Shown here piece by piece: positions 10,028 to 19,547 of a stretch of DNA of 33,796 nucleotides. The translations under genes and the position numbers were made by a program. The notes under the pieces were generated by a model. It was not told the origin of the DNA. It did no database searches and saw only the letters and a program-made list of their open reading frames with translations. The first letter of the stretch is position 1. The number at the start of each line of letters is the position of its first letter. This DNA comes from Nanobdellota archaeon (GTDB lineage: Archaea; Nanobdellota; Nanobdellia; Pacearchaeales; GW2011-AR1), in NCBI GenBank assembly GCA_018818285.1, contig JAHIRT010000063.1, positions 1 to 33,796 on the forward strand, written 5' to 3'.

Positions 10028-10519
10028 TTAGTAAGCCCTATTTAATAAACCCGCCCTTTTATCATATTTTAATTTTTCTGGATTAGGAACCCGCCTCGTT
10101 TTGTCATATGATAAATAACCTTTCCCATAACAGTATTCTCTAATATCAAAAGCTGAACAAAGAAGTCCGGCTACAGGAGCGAAAATATGGGGAACTCTAC
10201 TGAAACTTTTTTCATTGTCATAAATAAAGTTTGCAAAAACTCCATGTTTTTTGTATATTCTGCAAAGATCTGCAAATAGATTCTTATGGTATCCCCACTC
10301 ATTTACAGGCTTTGGATTTATACCCAAAAAACCATCAATAGACTTAAAAGACTTTTTAAAATCCTTAAGGGGAATCCTAAGAGACTTAATAAGTTTTTTT
10401 CCATTATCTGTTAAAAAACAAGGGTGTCCATCAATAAAACCATCTAAACAAAGCTGGTCATATATTCCAAAGAAAATTGACATGTCATTCTGTGTTTGTT
10501 CGGCTTTTGTTGAAATCAT
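10028..10519 (-). CDS. hypothetical protein (163 aa)
   Basis: Intact ORF; no recognised family. Confidence 0.5.
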   Translation of the reverse strand: MISTKAEQTQNDMSIFFGIYDQLCLDGFIDGHPCFLTDNGKKLIKSLRIPLKDFKKSFKSIDGFLGINPKPVNEWGYHKNLFADLCRIYKKHGVFANFIYDNEKSFSRVPHIFAPVAGLLCSAFDIREYCYGKGYLSYDKTRRVPNPEKLKYDKRAGLLNRAY

Positions 10520-10649
10520 TCTACTAATTTAATAAAGACTTTCTTTTATTTAAGGTTTCTATCGACTCGCCTTGTATAGTAAGTTATTTAATTATTATGC
10601 AAATCCATCAAACCTAAAGATATATTAACTAAAATTTTTTGAGTTTTCT

Positions 10650-11750
10650 ATGTCAATTTTAACAAACATAGAAAAACATTTAACATCAGTAAGAAAATTT
10701 AATGGTTATACTTACTTTGATGTTTTAAAACAAGGAATTTTATTTCCATATGATTATTTTTTTAGAAAAGGAAAATCTTGTATGCCTTTGAATATTGCTC
10801 TTTTTTTAACATTAAGATGCAATGCAAGATGTGAGATGTGCAACTTAAAGGAACTTTTAAACAAAGACAGAGAAGAACTTAGTTTAGAGAAAATTGATGA
10901 ATTTTTAAAAGAAGTTAAAAAGTTTAAACCAAGCATTGTTCTTTTTGGTGGAGAGCCGATTTTAAGAAGTGATTTTATTGACATACTAAGAAAAGTGAAA
11001 TCTTATGATTTGAGTTGTGGAATTTTTACTAATGGAACTTTGTTTAGTCCTGAAGTTATTAAAAAAATTGTTGAATTAAAAATGAATTTTGTGGCATTTT
11101 CTTTGCAAGGTATAGGAGAGACTCATGATAAGATTGTTGGAATTAAGGGAGCTTATAACAGAATAATTAATGCAATAAAAGAATTTTCAAAATATCCCAA
11201 TAAAAAAACAAAGATTATTTTGCATACAACTTTTTCAGAAGATAATTTAAATGATTTGGGAAAAATTGTTGGGCTCGGAGAAAAACTAAAAGTTGATTTA
11301 ATAAGATTTGGACATCCAACTTTTTTTACTGGGCAGGATATTGAAAGAAACAAAAAAGTTATGAGGGTATTATTTCCAGAAGAAAAGATTGAGGAAATTA
11401 GTTATGCTTATGAACCAAAAGAAAAATCAGATTTATTTTATAAGAAAATTTCTGATTTTATAGACAAATACAAAGGGAGATTTAGTATAACTCCCGATTT
11501 AACAAAAGAAGAGATTAAAGATTGGTACTCACCTGATTTTAAATCAAAAAGAAAATGTTATTTTGTTTGGAGGGGTTTGTTTATTTATCCTAATGGAGAT
11601 GTTGTTCCTTGTGAAAGTTTTAGATTTGTAATGGGAAATATAAACAAGCAGAAATTTAAAGATATATGGAATTCTAAAAAGTTTATAAAATTCAGAAAGG
11701 GCTTGAAAAATGGATTATATCCTGGATGTGCAAGGTGTTGTAAGCTTTAG
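10650..11750 (+). CDS. radical SAM protein with SPASM-like C-terminus
   Basis: LTLRCNARCEMCNL, FGGEPILR, C-terminal YPNGDVVPCESF…C..C. Confidence 0.88.
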   Translation: MSILTNIEKHLTSVRKFNGYTYFDVLKQGILFPYDYFFRKGKSCMPLNIALFLTLRCNARCEMCNLKELLNKDREELSLEKIDEFLKEVKKFKPSIVLFGGEPILRSDFIDILRKVKSYDLSCGIFTNGTLFSPEVIKKIVELKMNFVAFSLQGIGETHDKIVGIKGAYNRIINAIKEFSKYPNKKTKIILHTTFSEDNLNDLGKIVGLGEKLKVDLIRFGHPTFFTGQDIERNKKVMRVLFPEEKIEEISYAYEPKEKSDLFYKKISDFIDKYKGRFSITPDLTKEEIKDWYSPDFKSKRKCYFVWRGLFIYPNGDVVPCESFRFVMGNINKQKFKDIWNSKKFIKFRKGLKNGLYPGCARCCKL

Positions 11751-12292
11751 AGAAATTCAATATCTTTTCTTTTTCTATTAAACATAAGCCAAGTTAAAGA
11801 CCAGATTCTGGGGTTCAATGTTTTAAATCTTGAATAAATATCTATGGCATCGAGAAATTGATGAATAAGAATTCCAAGTAGGATAAAAAATATTAGTTTG
11901 TTGAAATAAGATATAATTAAAAGAAAAATTAAAAATTCGAGTGTATGAAAAATCATTAAAGGAGCTTTAGTATTTTTTTTATACAGAAATTCTTGAAAAC
12001 CACTTCTTTTAGGCAGTGAAGAATTTCTGCCTCTAAAAATTCCAAACAAACCCACAGGAATTTTTTGATTTTTATATGACTCTACTAATTGCTTATCTAT
12101 AGTTAGGAAATATTTGTTTGCTTTTTTTAAGTTAAAATCCTTTTTTCTAAAAACATAAACAAGATAATGGTCAAAATCAATTAAAAATGATGAGAGGAAA
12201 ATAACAAAAGTGTAAAATTTGATTTCAGGGAAAATTAAAAATATTGTAAAAGAAAAAAGTGCTCCTAAAAGAATGTGGTGTTTTGGCAGCAT
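11747..12292 (-). CDS. integral membrane protein, DUF457/YdjM-like (MLPKHH start preferred)
   Basis: H near the N-terminus, SSFLIDFDHYLVY, GILIHQFLDAID. Starting at the internal ATG (12290-12292) removes overlap with the upstream gene. Confidence 0.6.
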   Translation of the reverse strand: MLPKHHILLGALFSFTIFLIFPEIKFYTFVIFLSSFLIDFDHYLVYVFRKKDFNLKKANKYFLTIDKQLVESYKNQKIPVGLFGIFRGRNSSLPKRSGFQEFLYKKNTKAPLMIFHTLEFLIFLLIISYFNKLIFFILLGILIHQFLDAIDIYSRFKTLNPRIWSLTWLMFNRKRKDIEFL

Positions 12293-12293
12293 T

Positions 12294-13763
12294 TTACACT
12301 TTCTCAAATAAACTTAATATATGATATTTTTTTATTAATTTGAAATTATCTAAATCCAAATTGTCTTGTAAACTTATTGCATATTTTATTGAACTGTAAT
12401 CTGTATTGTCTTTATTATCTGAAAGTCTCTCTAAATATGCAGATATACAAATCTCTCTTCTGTTTTGTATTTTTGAATTTGAACAGATTGTTTTTTTGAA
12501 TATTAATGAGGAATCCTGCAAAAAAAGCCTGTAATCCTGAATACTTACAAATTCTTTTATGTTTTTTTCCCAATATACATGGGCAAGTGTTTGATAATCA
12601 TCAGGAGAATTTCCTACAATAAAAATCTGAGCAGGATAATCTTTTGCTATTGCAATGATATCTTCATTTAGTGTTGATTCATAGAAACTGGAATTTAATT
12701 CCAAGCTTCCTAAATTTATTACAAATTGAGAGAAATCTTTGCTGTTAGTTTCATATTTTGCCTGAATTAAATAAAGATTTGCTATTAATAATGTTAGGAC
12801 AATGAAGATTATGAGCTGAATCTTGAATTGTTTTTCTGTGAGAATTTCTCCAAGAAGTAGAATAATAATTGGGATGAGCATAAAAACATATCTTATTTGA
12901 GAGCCTGCAAGCCAAATCATAAATAATGAAAACAAAATAAAGAAAATTTGTTTTTTGTATTTTTTAAAATTTCTTTTAGTAAATAAAATAAGAGTGTAAA
13001 TAGGGATTATTAATAATGTTGGTAAGAGTGCAAGAAGGCTCCTGTTTTCTGTTTGTCCATAAATGCTTCCATAAAAACTAAATGCAATTACTGAAAAAAA
13101 ATGTTTTAATATGCTGTAAAATGGAAATCCAAAAAAAATGTAGTCAATTAAAAGTTTTGGAAAAACACCAACAAGTAAAGCTAAAACAAAATAAATAGAG
13201 TGGCTTAATTTTTTATTTAGTAAAAATGTAATAACAAGAGCAAAAGCAAAATAAGTAACTGCTTCCCAGAAAATCCATGCTACTCCAATAAGGAGTCCAG
13301 AATAAAGGAGATGTTTTAGTTCTTGTTTTTCATCATATTTTTTTATAAAATAATAGCTCCAAAGAAACAAAAAACATGTTAAAGGAATAGGAGAAATATA
13401 CGGAGACATATACCAAATTACAGGGGTTGTTAAAATTAATAAAATGGTTTTTTTATTTTTGTTGCTTATGTAATACACGCTGATGATTATTAAAGAGAGC
13501 CATAAAACAGAGCTTAATTTAAGAAAAATAAAACTATCCATTATTTTCAGAAATGGTGTGTGCATTAAACCATAAGAAATTGGGTGACTTGTTCTTAACT
13601 TGGCAGAATATTTCCCAGCAAAAAACTTTGCTATGTCAGAATAATCTCCAACATCTGAAACTCCATAAAATTTTGTTAAAATACAAAGCAAAAAAAGCAA
13701 GGCTATAACTAAAGAGATTATTATCCAGTTTTTTTCAAATTTCTTAACTTGTTTTTTAATCAT
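12294..13763 (-). CDS. GT-C-type multi-pass membrane glycosyltransferase (PMT/ArnT-like)
   Basis: Many TM segments; early extracytoplasmic DVGDYSDIAKFFAGKY…HP typical of GT-C enzymes. Confidence 0.65.
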   Translation of the reverse strand: MIKKQVKKFEKNWIIISLVIALLFLLCILTKFYGVSDVGDYSDIAKFFAGKYSAKLRTSHPISYGLMHTPFLKIMDSFIFLKLSSVLWLSLIIISVYYISNKNKKTILLILTTPVIWYMSPYISPIPLTCFLFLWSYYFIKKYDEKQELKHLLYSGLLIGVAWIFWEAVTYFAFALVITFLLNKKLSHSIYFVLALLVGVFPKLLIDYIFFGFPFYSILKHFFSVIAFSFYGSIYGQTENRSLLALLPTLLIIPIYTLILFTKRNFKKYKKQIFFILFSLFMIWLAGSQIRYVFMLIPIIILLLGEILTEKQFKIQLIIFIVLTLLIANLYLIQAKYETNSKDFSQFVINLGSLELNSSFYESTLNEDIIAIAKDYPAQIFIVGNSPDDYQTLAHVYWEKNIKEFVSIQDYRLFLQDSSLIFKKTICSNSKIQNRREICISAYLERLSDNKDNTDYSSIKYAISLQDNLDLDNFKLIKKYHILSLFEKV

Positions 13764-13847
13764 GAATTAATAGGAAGTATTAGGTTTAAAAATATTGTGA
13801 AATGATTTTTTCAACACATTTAAAAAACATTATTCTTAAATAAATTA

Positions 13848-14696
13848 ATGAAATGCGATAATTGCAAATCAAAAAATATCAAAGTCCTGTATAAGTTGAA
13901 AGGTTTTGATGTTGCTAAATGTGGGAATTGTGGATTAAGATTCAGCTGGCCCCCATTAAAGCATAGTTATGAAGAAGGATATTTTACAAAAGAACAAAAG
14001 GATTATTTTGAATCAAAAGATTATGAAGAAGATTCTAAAGCAAAACTTTTTGGAACATGGTTAAAAGAAATTGAAAAATTTGTGAAACCAGAGAAAGGCA
14101 AAAAAAAGAAAATTCTTGATGTTGGATGTGCTACTGGAGTTTTTCTTGATATATGCAAAAAGCATTGTTGGGATTGTTATGGAATTGATATTTCAAAATA
14201 TGCAACAGAATATGCAAGAAAAAAATTTAAAGTCAAGACAAAGGCAGGAGACTTAATTAATGCAAAATATAAAGACAATTTTTTTGATGTTGTTTTTATG
14301 AGCTTCTTTATAGAGCATGTTTCAAATCCTGATGAAATTATAAAAGAAAGCAAGAGAATTTTAAAAAAAGGTGGGATTTTATTTGTCTCAACAATTAATG
14401 AGGATAGTCTTCTTAATTTATTTGCCGATATTATCTATAAAATAAGTTTGGGAGTAATTAAAAAACCAGTTGAGTTATTGCATGCACGCCACCATTTAAC
14501 TCATTTTTCAGAAAAAGATATAGTCAAGATAATAGAAAAAAATAATTTTAAGATATTAGATGTAAAAAAATTAGACTTACCTACAGATAATTTTGGAGGA
14601 GGAATTCTTAAAGATATTATATTGAAATTTTTTTATTTTTTTCAAAAAATATTTAATAAAGAGTATATAGTTTGGGTGATTGGAAGGAAGAAATAA
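13848..14696 (+). CDS. class I SAM-dependent methyltransferase with N-terminal zinc ribbon
   Basis: CDNCKSKN…CGNCGLRF zinc ribbon, then ILDVGCATGVFLD and FDVVFMSFFIEHVSNP. Confidence 0.85.
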   Translation: MKCDNCKSKNIKVLYKLKGFDVAKCGNCGLRFSWPPLKHSYEEGYFTKEQKDYFESKDYEEDSKAKLFGTWLKEIEKFVKPEKGKKKKILDVGCATGVFLDICKKHCWDCYGIDISKYATEYARKKFKVKTKAGDLINAKYKDNFFDVVFMSFFIEHVSNPDEIIKESKRILKKGGILFVSTINEDSLLNLFADIIYKISLGVIKKPVELLHARHHLTHFSEKDIVKIIEKNNFKILDVKKLDLPTDNFGGGILKDIILKFFYFFQKIFNKEYIVWVIGRKK

Positions 14697-14707
14697 AAAA
14701 TTTAAAA

Positions 14708-15820
14708 TTAATTTTCTTCTTGTTTGTAAAATTCTTTTATTGAATCAACAATATACTTAATTTGTTCTTCTGAAAGTTCAGGAAACATTGGCAAAGAGAG
14801 AATTTCATTTACACAAGATTCTGTTATAGGAAAATCTCCTTTATTATAATTTAAATCAGAATAAGCTTCTTGCAGATGAATTGGGACAGGATAATGCAGT
14901 CCAGAAGAAACTCCTTTTTGTTTAAGGAACTCCTGCAATTTATCCCTGTTTTTTGCTTTTATAACATATAAGTGGTATATATGTTTAGAATATTCTGCTT
15001 CATGAGGAATTATGATTTCATTTAAGTCCTTTAATAATTCATTATAAAGCTGTGCATTTTTTCTTCTTTTTTCGTTCCATTCTTCAAGATATTTTAATTT
15101 TACTCCTAAAACAGCTCCTTGGATTCCTTCTATTCTTGCATTAAATCCTTTGATTTTATGAATATATTTTTTTTCTTGTCCATGGTCTCTTAATATTTTT
15201 ATTTTTTCAGCAAGCTCTGGGTTGTCTGTAACTACTGCTCCTGCTTCTCCATATGCTCCTAAATTTTTTCCAGGATAAAAACTAAAACAACCAATATCTG
15301 AAATAGGAAGTTTTTTTCCTTTGTATTCTGCTCCATGTGCTTGGCAAGCATCTTCAATTACAATAAGGTTGTGCTTTTCTGCTATTTCTAAAATAGGTTT
15401 CATGTCAGCTGGCTGTCCATACAAATGAACTGGAATAATGGCTTTTGTTTTTTCAGTTATTGCAGATTCTATTTTAGAAACATCAATTGTGCAGGTTTTT
15501 GGCTCTATATCAACAAAAACTGGTTTTGCTCCAACCATGGAAATTGCTTCTGCTGTTGCTATGAATGTATTTGGAACTGTTATAACTTCATCTCCTAATT
15601 TTACTCCAGATGCAATAAGTGCAAGTTGTAATGCAGATGTTCCAGAATTAAGTCCTATAGAAAATTTTTTATTGCAGTATTCTGCAAAAGATTTTTCAAA
15701 ATTTTCAACTGCTTCTCCAAGAATAAAAGCTGTATTTTCAAGGATACTTCTAATTGCAGAATCAATTTCTTCTTTTATTGCTTTGTATTGTGATTTTAAA
15801 TCAACAAAAGGAATTTCCAT
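14708..15820 (-). CDS. DegT/DnrJ/EryC1/StrS PLP aminotransferase
   Basis: [48 protein letters not shown]. Confidence 0.93.
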   Translation of the reverse strand: MEIPFVDLKSQYKAIKEEIDSAIRSILENTAFILGEAVENFEKSFAEYCNKKFSIGLNSGTSALQLALIASGVKLGDEVITVPNTFIATAEAISMVGAKPVFVDIEPKTCTIDVSKIESAITEKTKAIIPVHLYGQPADMKPILEIAEKHNLIVIEDACQAHGAEYKGKKLPISDIGCFSFYPGKNLGAYGEAGAVVTDNPELAEKIKILRDHGQEKKYIHKIKGFNARIEGIQGAVLGVKLKYLEEWNEKRRKNAQLYNELLKDLNEIIIPHEAEYSKHIYHLYVIKAKNRDKLQEFLKQKGVSSGLHYPVPIHLQEAYSDLNYNKGDFPITESCVNEILSLPMFPELSEEQIKYIVDSIKEFYKQEEN

Positions 15821-15834
15821 TTTTTATATTGTTA

Positions 15835-16869
15835 TTAGTACTTTAAAAACTTTTTATTTTTAAGTATAATCATTTTTTCAAAAAAAGGCAGGATTTGCCT
15901 TGCTGTGAATGCATCAATAAAAATGCTTCCAATAACAAAAAGATTTGATGGCTCAAAATATCTGCATTCTTTGCATAGTCTAACTAAATTTTGCTTTCCT
16001 TGAATATGTTTTCTTCTTAATTCAACTAATGGTTTGTCATTCCAGATTTCTTTTATTGGTTTCTTGTTTACATTTCCAACAACATACATAGAGTCATAAT
16101 CATCACAACAAGGAACAACATCTCCATTCCAATACACACTAAGATTTCTCCATAAATAAATGCAGGGTCTTTCATTTTGTTTTTGTTTTAAATGCTCTAT
16201 GGCATAAAATTTTTTTTCTCTGTCCAGATTAATAAATGGCTTAATTCTAACAAGGTCTGCATTTGTTTTTTTCCAAATTTCTAAAAATTTTTTAGCTTCG
16301 CTTTCTGTATGAGTCATATAAATCATCTGAATTCTTGTGTGTGGTTTTCCTTGGCCTTTTAATTTCAAAAAAGTTTTTATGTTCTGCAAAGTTTGTTCAT
16401 AATTTGCTCCTTTTCTAACTTTTTCATAAGTTTCTTTTGTAGCACCATCAAAAGAAATTGTTAGCATATCTAAACCTGAATTAATTAATTTTTTGCATTT
16501 TTCTTCATTCATGTGAGTCATGTTAGAATTAACCAAAGTTTTCAGTCCTTTGGATTTGCAGTATTTTATCATTTTAAAGGCTTCTGGATTCATTAAAGAT
16601 TCTCCAAATAAATCCAAATCAACAATTTCTACATGGCTTTTTACTTGGTCAATAATTTTCTTAAATAAATTAAAATCCATAAAACCCTGCTTTCTTTTCA
16701 TCTTGTCATGGGGACACATTATACAATGAAGATTGCATATATTAGTTAATTCTATTGTTATTTCGGTAGGAAGTCCTCTTGAAACTAGTTCTTTTTTAAG
16801 AAAACTATAATTAATTAAGAATCTATTTTTAAGATTTTTAGGGGAAAATGTTTTTTTGTTGAATAGCAT
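15835..16869 (-). CDS. radical SAM/SPASM protein
   Basis: IELTNICNLHCIMCPH, YWNGDVVPCCDDYDS, CKEC. Confidence 0.9.
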   Translation of the reverse strand: MLFNKKTFSPKNLKNRFLINYSFLKKELVSRGLPTEITIELTNICNLHCIMCPHDKMKRKQGFMDFNLFKKIIDQVKSHVEIVDLDLFGESLMNPEAFKMIKYCKSKGLKTLVNSNMTHMNEEKCKKLINSGLDMLTISFDGATKETYEKVRKGANYEQTLQNIKTFLKLKGQGKPHTRIQMIYMTHTESEAKKFLEIWKKTNADLVRIKPFINLDREKKFYAIEHLKQKQNERPCIYLWRNLSVYWNGDVVPCCDDYDSMYVVGNVNKKPIKEIWNDKPLVELRRKHIQGKQNLVRLCKECRYFEPSNLFVIGSIFIDAFTARQILPFFEKMIILKNKKFLKY

Positions 16870-16876
16870 TTTAGTT

Positions 16877-17599
16877 TTACTTAAACCCTCTTAAATTCCA
16901 CCAAACTTTGATTGTTCTTAAAACTGTTTTTGGCCCGTCTGTTAAAACATTAAACTTAGAGCCTTCTATTCTTGCGATGTATTCTGCTGGAATTTCTTTA
17001 ATTTTATATCCTCTTTTCTGCATTTTTCCCAGAACTTCCATATGAATTTCAAATCTGTCAGAAGTTAAACCAAGACTTTTTATAACTGGGGATTTAAATG
17101 CTACAAATCCACTTTGAGAGTCTCTTACTTTTAATCCAAATAAGATTCTATTCATAAAATAATAACACCAGCTTGGAATATCTCTTGAAATTGGTATTTC
17201 CCCCTGAACTCCTGCATATCTTGAAGCTATAACCATATCAAGATTTTCTTGGTTTAATGTTTTTATTAAAGGAAAAATTATGTTTGGAGAAGTTGATAAA
17301 TCTGCATCTAATATAATTGTTATTTCTCCTGTAGCATGATTATAAAGCTGTCTGTGAGAATACCCCATGCCTTTATTAGGATAATGAGAAAGAACCCTCA
17401 CTTTTTTATCTCTTGCAGCTATTTTTTTTAGAATATCGAGAGTTTTGTCCTTGCTTCCATCATTAGCAAATATGATTTCATAATTTTTTCCAGGGAGTTT
17501 TTCAGCTTCTTTTTTAATTTTTGCATAAGTATCTTCAATTAATTCTTCTTCGTTATAGCATGGGACTGCAATTGATATTTTTTGGGTTTTTGTTTTCAT
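16877..17599 (-). CDS. GT2 glycosyltransferase, dolichol-phosphate mannosyltransferase-like
   Basis: SIAVPCYNEEELIEDTY, FANDGSKDKT, ILDADLS, DSQSGFVAFK. Confidence 0.9.
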   Translation of the reverse strand: MKTKTQKISIAVPCYNEEELIEDTYAKIKKEAEKLPGKNYEIIFANDGSKDKTLDILKKIAARDKKVRVLSHYPNKGMGYSHRQLYNHATGEITIILDADLSTSPNIIFPLIKTLNQENLDMVIASRYAGVQGEIPISRDIPSWCYYFMNRILFGLKVRDSQSGFVAFKSPVIKSLGLTSDRFEIHMEVLGKMQKRGYKIKEIPAEYIARIEGSKFNVLTDGPKTVLRTIKVWWNLRGFK

Positions 17600-17619
17600 C
17601 TTAAAAATTTCCTGTTTAC

Positions 17620-17639
17620 TTCAAAATGTAAATTTTGAA
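17620..17639 (-). other. hairpin TTCAAAAT-GTAA-ATTTTGAA
   Basis: Perfect 8-bp inverted repeat upstream of the GT2 start codon. Confidence 0.6.
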
Positions 17640-17642
17640 TGT

Positions 17643-17665
17643 CTCAGAAATCTTTGATTTCTGAG
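17643..17665 (-). other. hairpin CTCAGAAATC-TTT-GATTTCTGAG
   Basis: Perfect 10-bp inverted repeat in the Gfo/Idh-GT2 intergenic region. Confidence 0.75.
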
Positions 17666-17699
17666 TTTAGAGACAAAAAATTTCTTGTTTTTTTCATTT

Positions 17700-18695
17700 T
17701 TATAAGATAATTTCTTTTCCATTATTTTTTATAGACTCATCAGTTGCTTCTAAAATCCGAACAATATCCAAACCATCTTGGCCATCACTTCTGGGAACTG
17801 TGTTGTTTTTTATGCAACTTATAAAATGAGAACAAGATGTTTTTAAAGGTTCTGTATCTTCAATTTTAATTGGAGTGATTTCCCCTTCAGGATAAGTTAT
17901 TTGGTTTTGATTTATATTTACTGATTTGTTATGAATTTTAATTTGGTCTTTGTCTAGCATATTATAAACTAACATTTTTTTGCTTCCGACAATTGTCATT
18001 TTTCTTGTTTTTTCTGGTTCTGTCCAACTAACTGTTACAAATGCTTTTATTTTATCTGGAAAATTTAGTGTTATAACAGCAACCTCATCTATATCTTCTC
18101 TAAAATATGCTTTTGTATGAGCACTTAGACTTATTGGTTTTTTTCCAAGTATGTAATTTAATGCTGCAAAAACATGAACAGCCAAGTCCCATATAACATT
18201 TACTTCTGGTTGCAATCTTCCAAGACTCAGCCACTCTGCATGAATATAATTTGGATTTCCTAATTCCTTATTATCAAGGATTTGTTTTATCTTGTTAATT
18301 GCAGGAGAGTATTCAAATATATGATCCACCATTATAATTTTATTTTTTTGATTTGAAATTTCTAATAATTCTTCTGCTTCTTTTGAAGTTAAAGTTTCTG
18401 GTTTTTCTATAAAAACATGCTTATCATTTTCTAAGGCTTTTTTAGCAAGTTCAAAATGAGTAAAAACAGGGGTAGCAATTATTATTGCGTTGATTTTATT
18501 ATCATTAAGAAGTTCATCATAACTGTCGGTTGTTTCAATAGTGGGATATTGTTTTTTTATTTCTTCAAGCTTATTTTTATCTAAGTCGCAGATTTTAGAA
18601 AGATTTGCTTCTGGTAGTTGAGAAAAATTTCTTATTAAATTTGGACCCCAATAACCACAACCAACAATAGCAACATTGAGCTTTTTTTCATCCAT
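17700..18695 (-). CDS. Gfo/Idh/MocA-family oxidoreductase (WlbA/WbpB-like by eye)
   Basis: VAIVGCGYWGPNLIRNF Rossmann motif, FIEKPETLT. Confidence 0.9.
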   Translation of the reverse strand: MDEKKLNVAIVGCGYWGPNLIRNFSQLPEANLSKICDLDKNKLEEIKKQYPTIETTDSYDELLNDNKINAIIIATPVFTHFELAKKALENDKHVFIEKPETLTSKEAEELLEISNQKNKIIMVDHIFEYSPAINKIKQILDNKELGNPNYIHAEWLSLGRLQPEVNVIWDLAVHVFAALNYILGKKPISLSAHTKAYFREDIDEVAVITLNFPDKIKAFVTVSWTEPEKTRKMTIVGSKKMLVYNMLDKDQIKIHNKSVNINQNQITYPEGEITPIKIEDTEPLKTSCSHFISCIKNNTVPRSDGQDGLDIVRILEATDESIKNNGKEIIL

Positions 18696-18747
18696 CTCAG
18701 AGATAAATTTAAAGAGGGGTATTTAAAGATTATGATATTCAATAAAA

Positions 18748-18807
18748 TAGTTTATTCATACTCTTAAAATCCTAAAAAATGCTTGAAGATTTTAGGATAA
18801 TAAACTA
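18748..18807 (-). terminator. two-tier inverted repeat TAGTTTATT…ATCCTAAAA/TTTTAGGAT…AATAAACTA
   Basis: Two consecutive perfect 9-bp arms at the 3' end of the 94-aa membrane gene. Confidence 0.5.
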
Positions 18808-19076
18808 AATATCCCTTTTTGAATTAAAAATAAGGTTATTAAAATAATTAAAAATTTGGGCAGGGCAAATGAAAAAGATGCAAAAATCAAAATTGCACAG
18901 AATACATCTATTATGCTTGCTATATCTTGGGAGATTAAAAAGAAAATTCCTTTGATTAATAAATAAACTGCAGGAATTGTAACAATGTATGAGGGGAATA
19001 TTCCAAAGATTGCAAAGAGCCAGAATATAACTGCAGTTAAAATATCTAAACTGCCGAGAATTTTTAATATCATCAA
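18792..19076 (-). CDS. small integral membrane protein (94 aa)
   Basis: Almost entirely hydrophobic with regular TM spacing. Preferred over the overlapping ORF 18805..19083. Confidence 0.6.
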   Translation of the reverse strand: MMILKILGSLDILTAVIFWLFAIFGIFPSYIVTIPAVYLLIKGIFFLISQDIASIIDVFCAILIFASFSFALPKFLIILITLFLIQKGIFSLLS

Positions 19077-19093
19077 AAAACATAAAAAAATTA

Positions 19094-19525
19094 CTATTTA
19101 AAATGTTTGTAGATTGAATAACTTAAAAAGAATTTTTTCTTGAACAAGCCAAGTGGTATGTGCTCAAATAAATCTTCAATTAAATGTGCAGTAAATCCAA
19201 GGAAAATGAAAAAAATTATAGGATAAAATTTTGACAATAGAATCAAAATTAAAAGAGGTTCAATTCCATGGAAAATTAAAATAAACTTATAATGAATTTT
19301 TCTTTCTTCAGGAGACATTTTCTTTATTCTTGCTTTATTTAATGTGTGCCATCTGTAAGCTTTTCCTAATGAGAAATTTTTCTTTTCAAAAATATAATAG
19401 AAATAATGGTCGATGTCAATTAAAAAAGAAGCAAGGAAAAAAATTAAAACATAAAATGGTTTGAGAACTAAAAGTAAAATTAGAGAAACTATAAAATTAA
19501 TTATGATATGTTGTTTTGGGAACAT
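19094..19525 (-). CDS. integral membrane protein, DUF457/YdjM-like; paralog of 11747..12292 (MFPKQH start preferred)
   Basis: MFPKQHIIINF…ASFLIDIDHYFYYIFEKKNFSLGKA aligns with MLPKHHILLGA…SSFLIDFDHYLVYVFRKKDFNLKKA. Confidence 0.6.
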   Translation of the reverse strand: MFPKQHIIINFIVSLILLLVLKPFYVLIFFLASFLIDIDHYFYYIFEKKNFSLGKAYRWHTLNKARIKKMSPEERKIHYKFILIFHGIEPLLILILLSKFYPIIFFIFLGFTAHLIEDLFEHIPLGLFKKKFFLSYSIYKHFK

Positions 19526-19547
19526 TTTGTATTTTTTAGTAAATAGA

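Noticed and set aside
11747-11750. 4-nt convergent stop-codon overlap (TTAG) between radical SAM and DUF457-like genes
   Set aside because: Common consequence of compact gene packing; no functional implication supported.
15438-15863. Plus-strand 141-aa ORF
   Set aside because: Antisense to the DegT aminotransferase; long only because of codon-usage shadowing.
18805-19083. Minus-strand 92-aa ORF overlapping 18792..19076
   Set aside because: Alternative frame of the more convincing TM protein; Asn/Cys/Phe-rich shadow translation.
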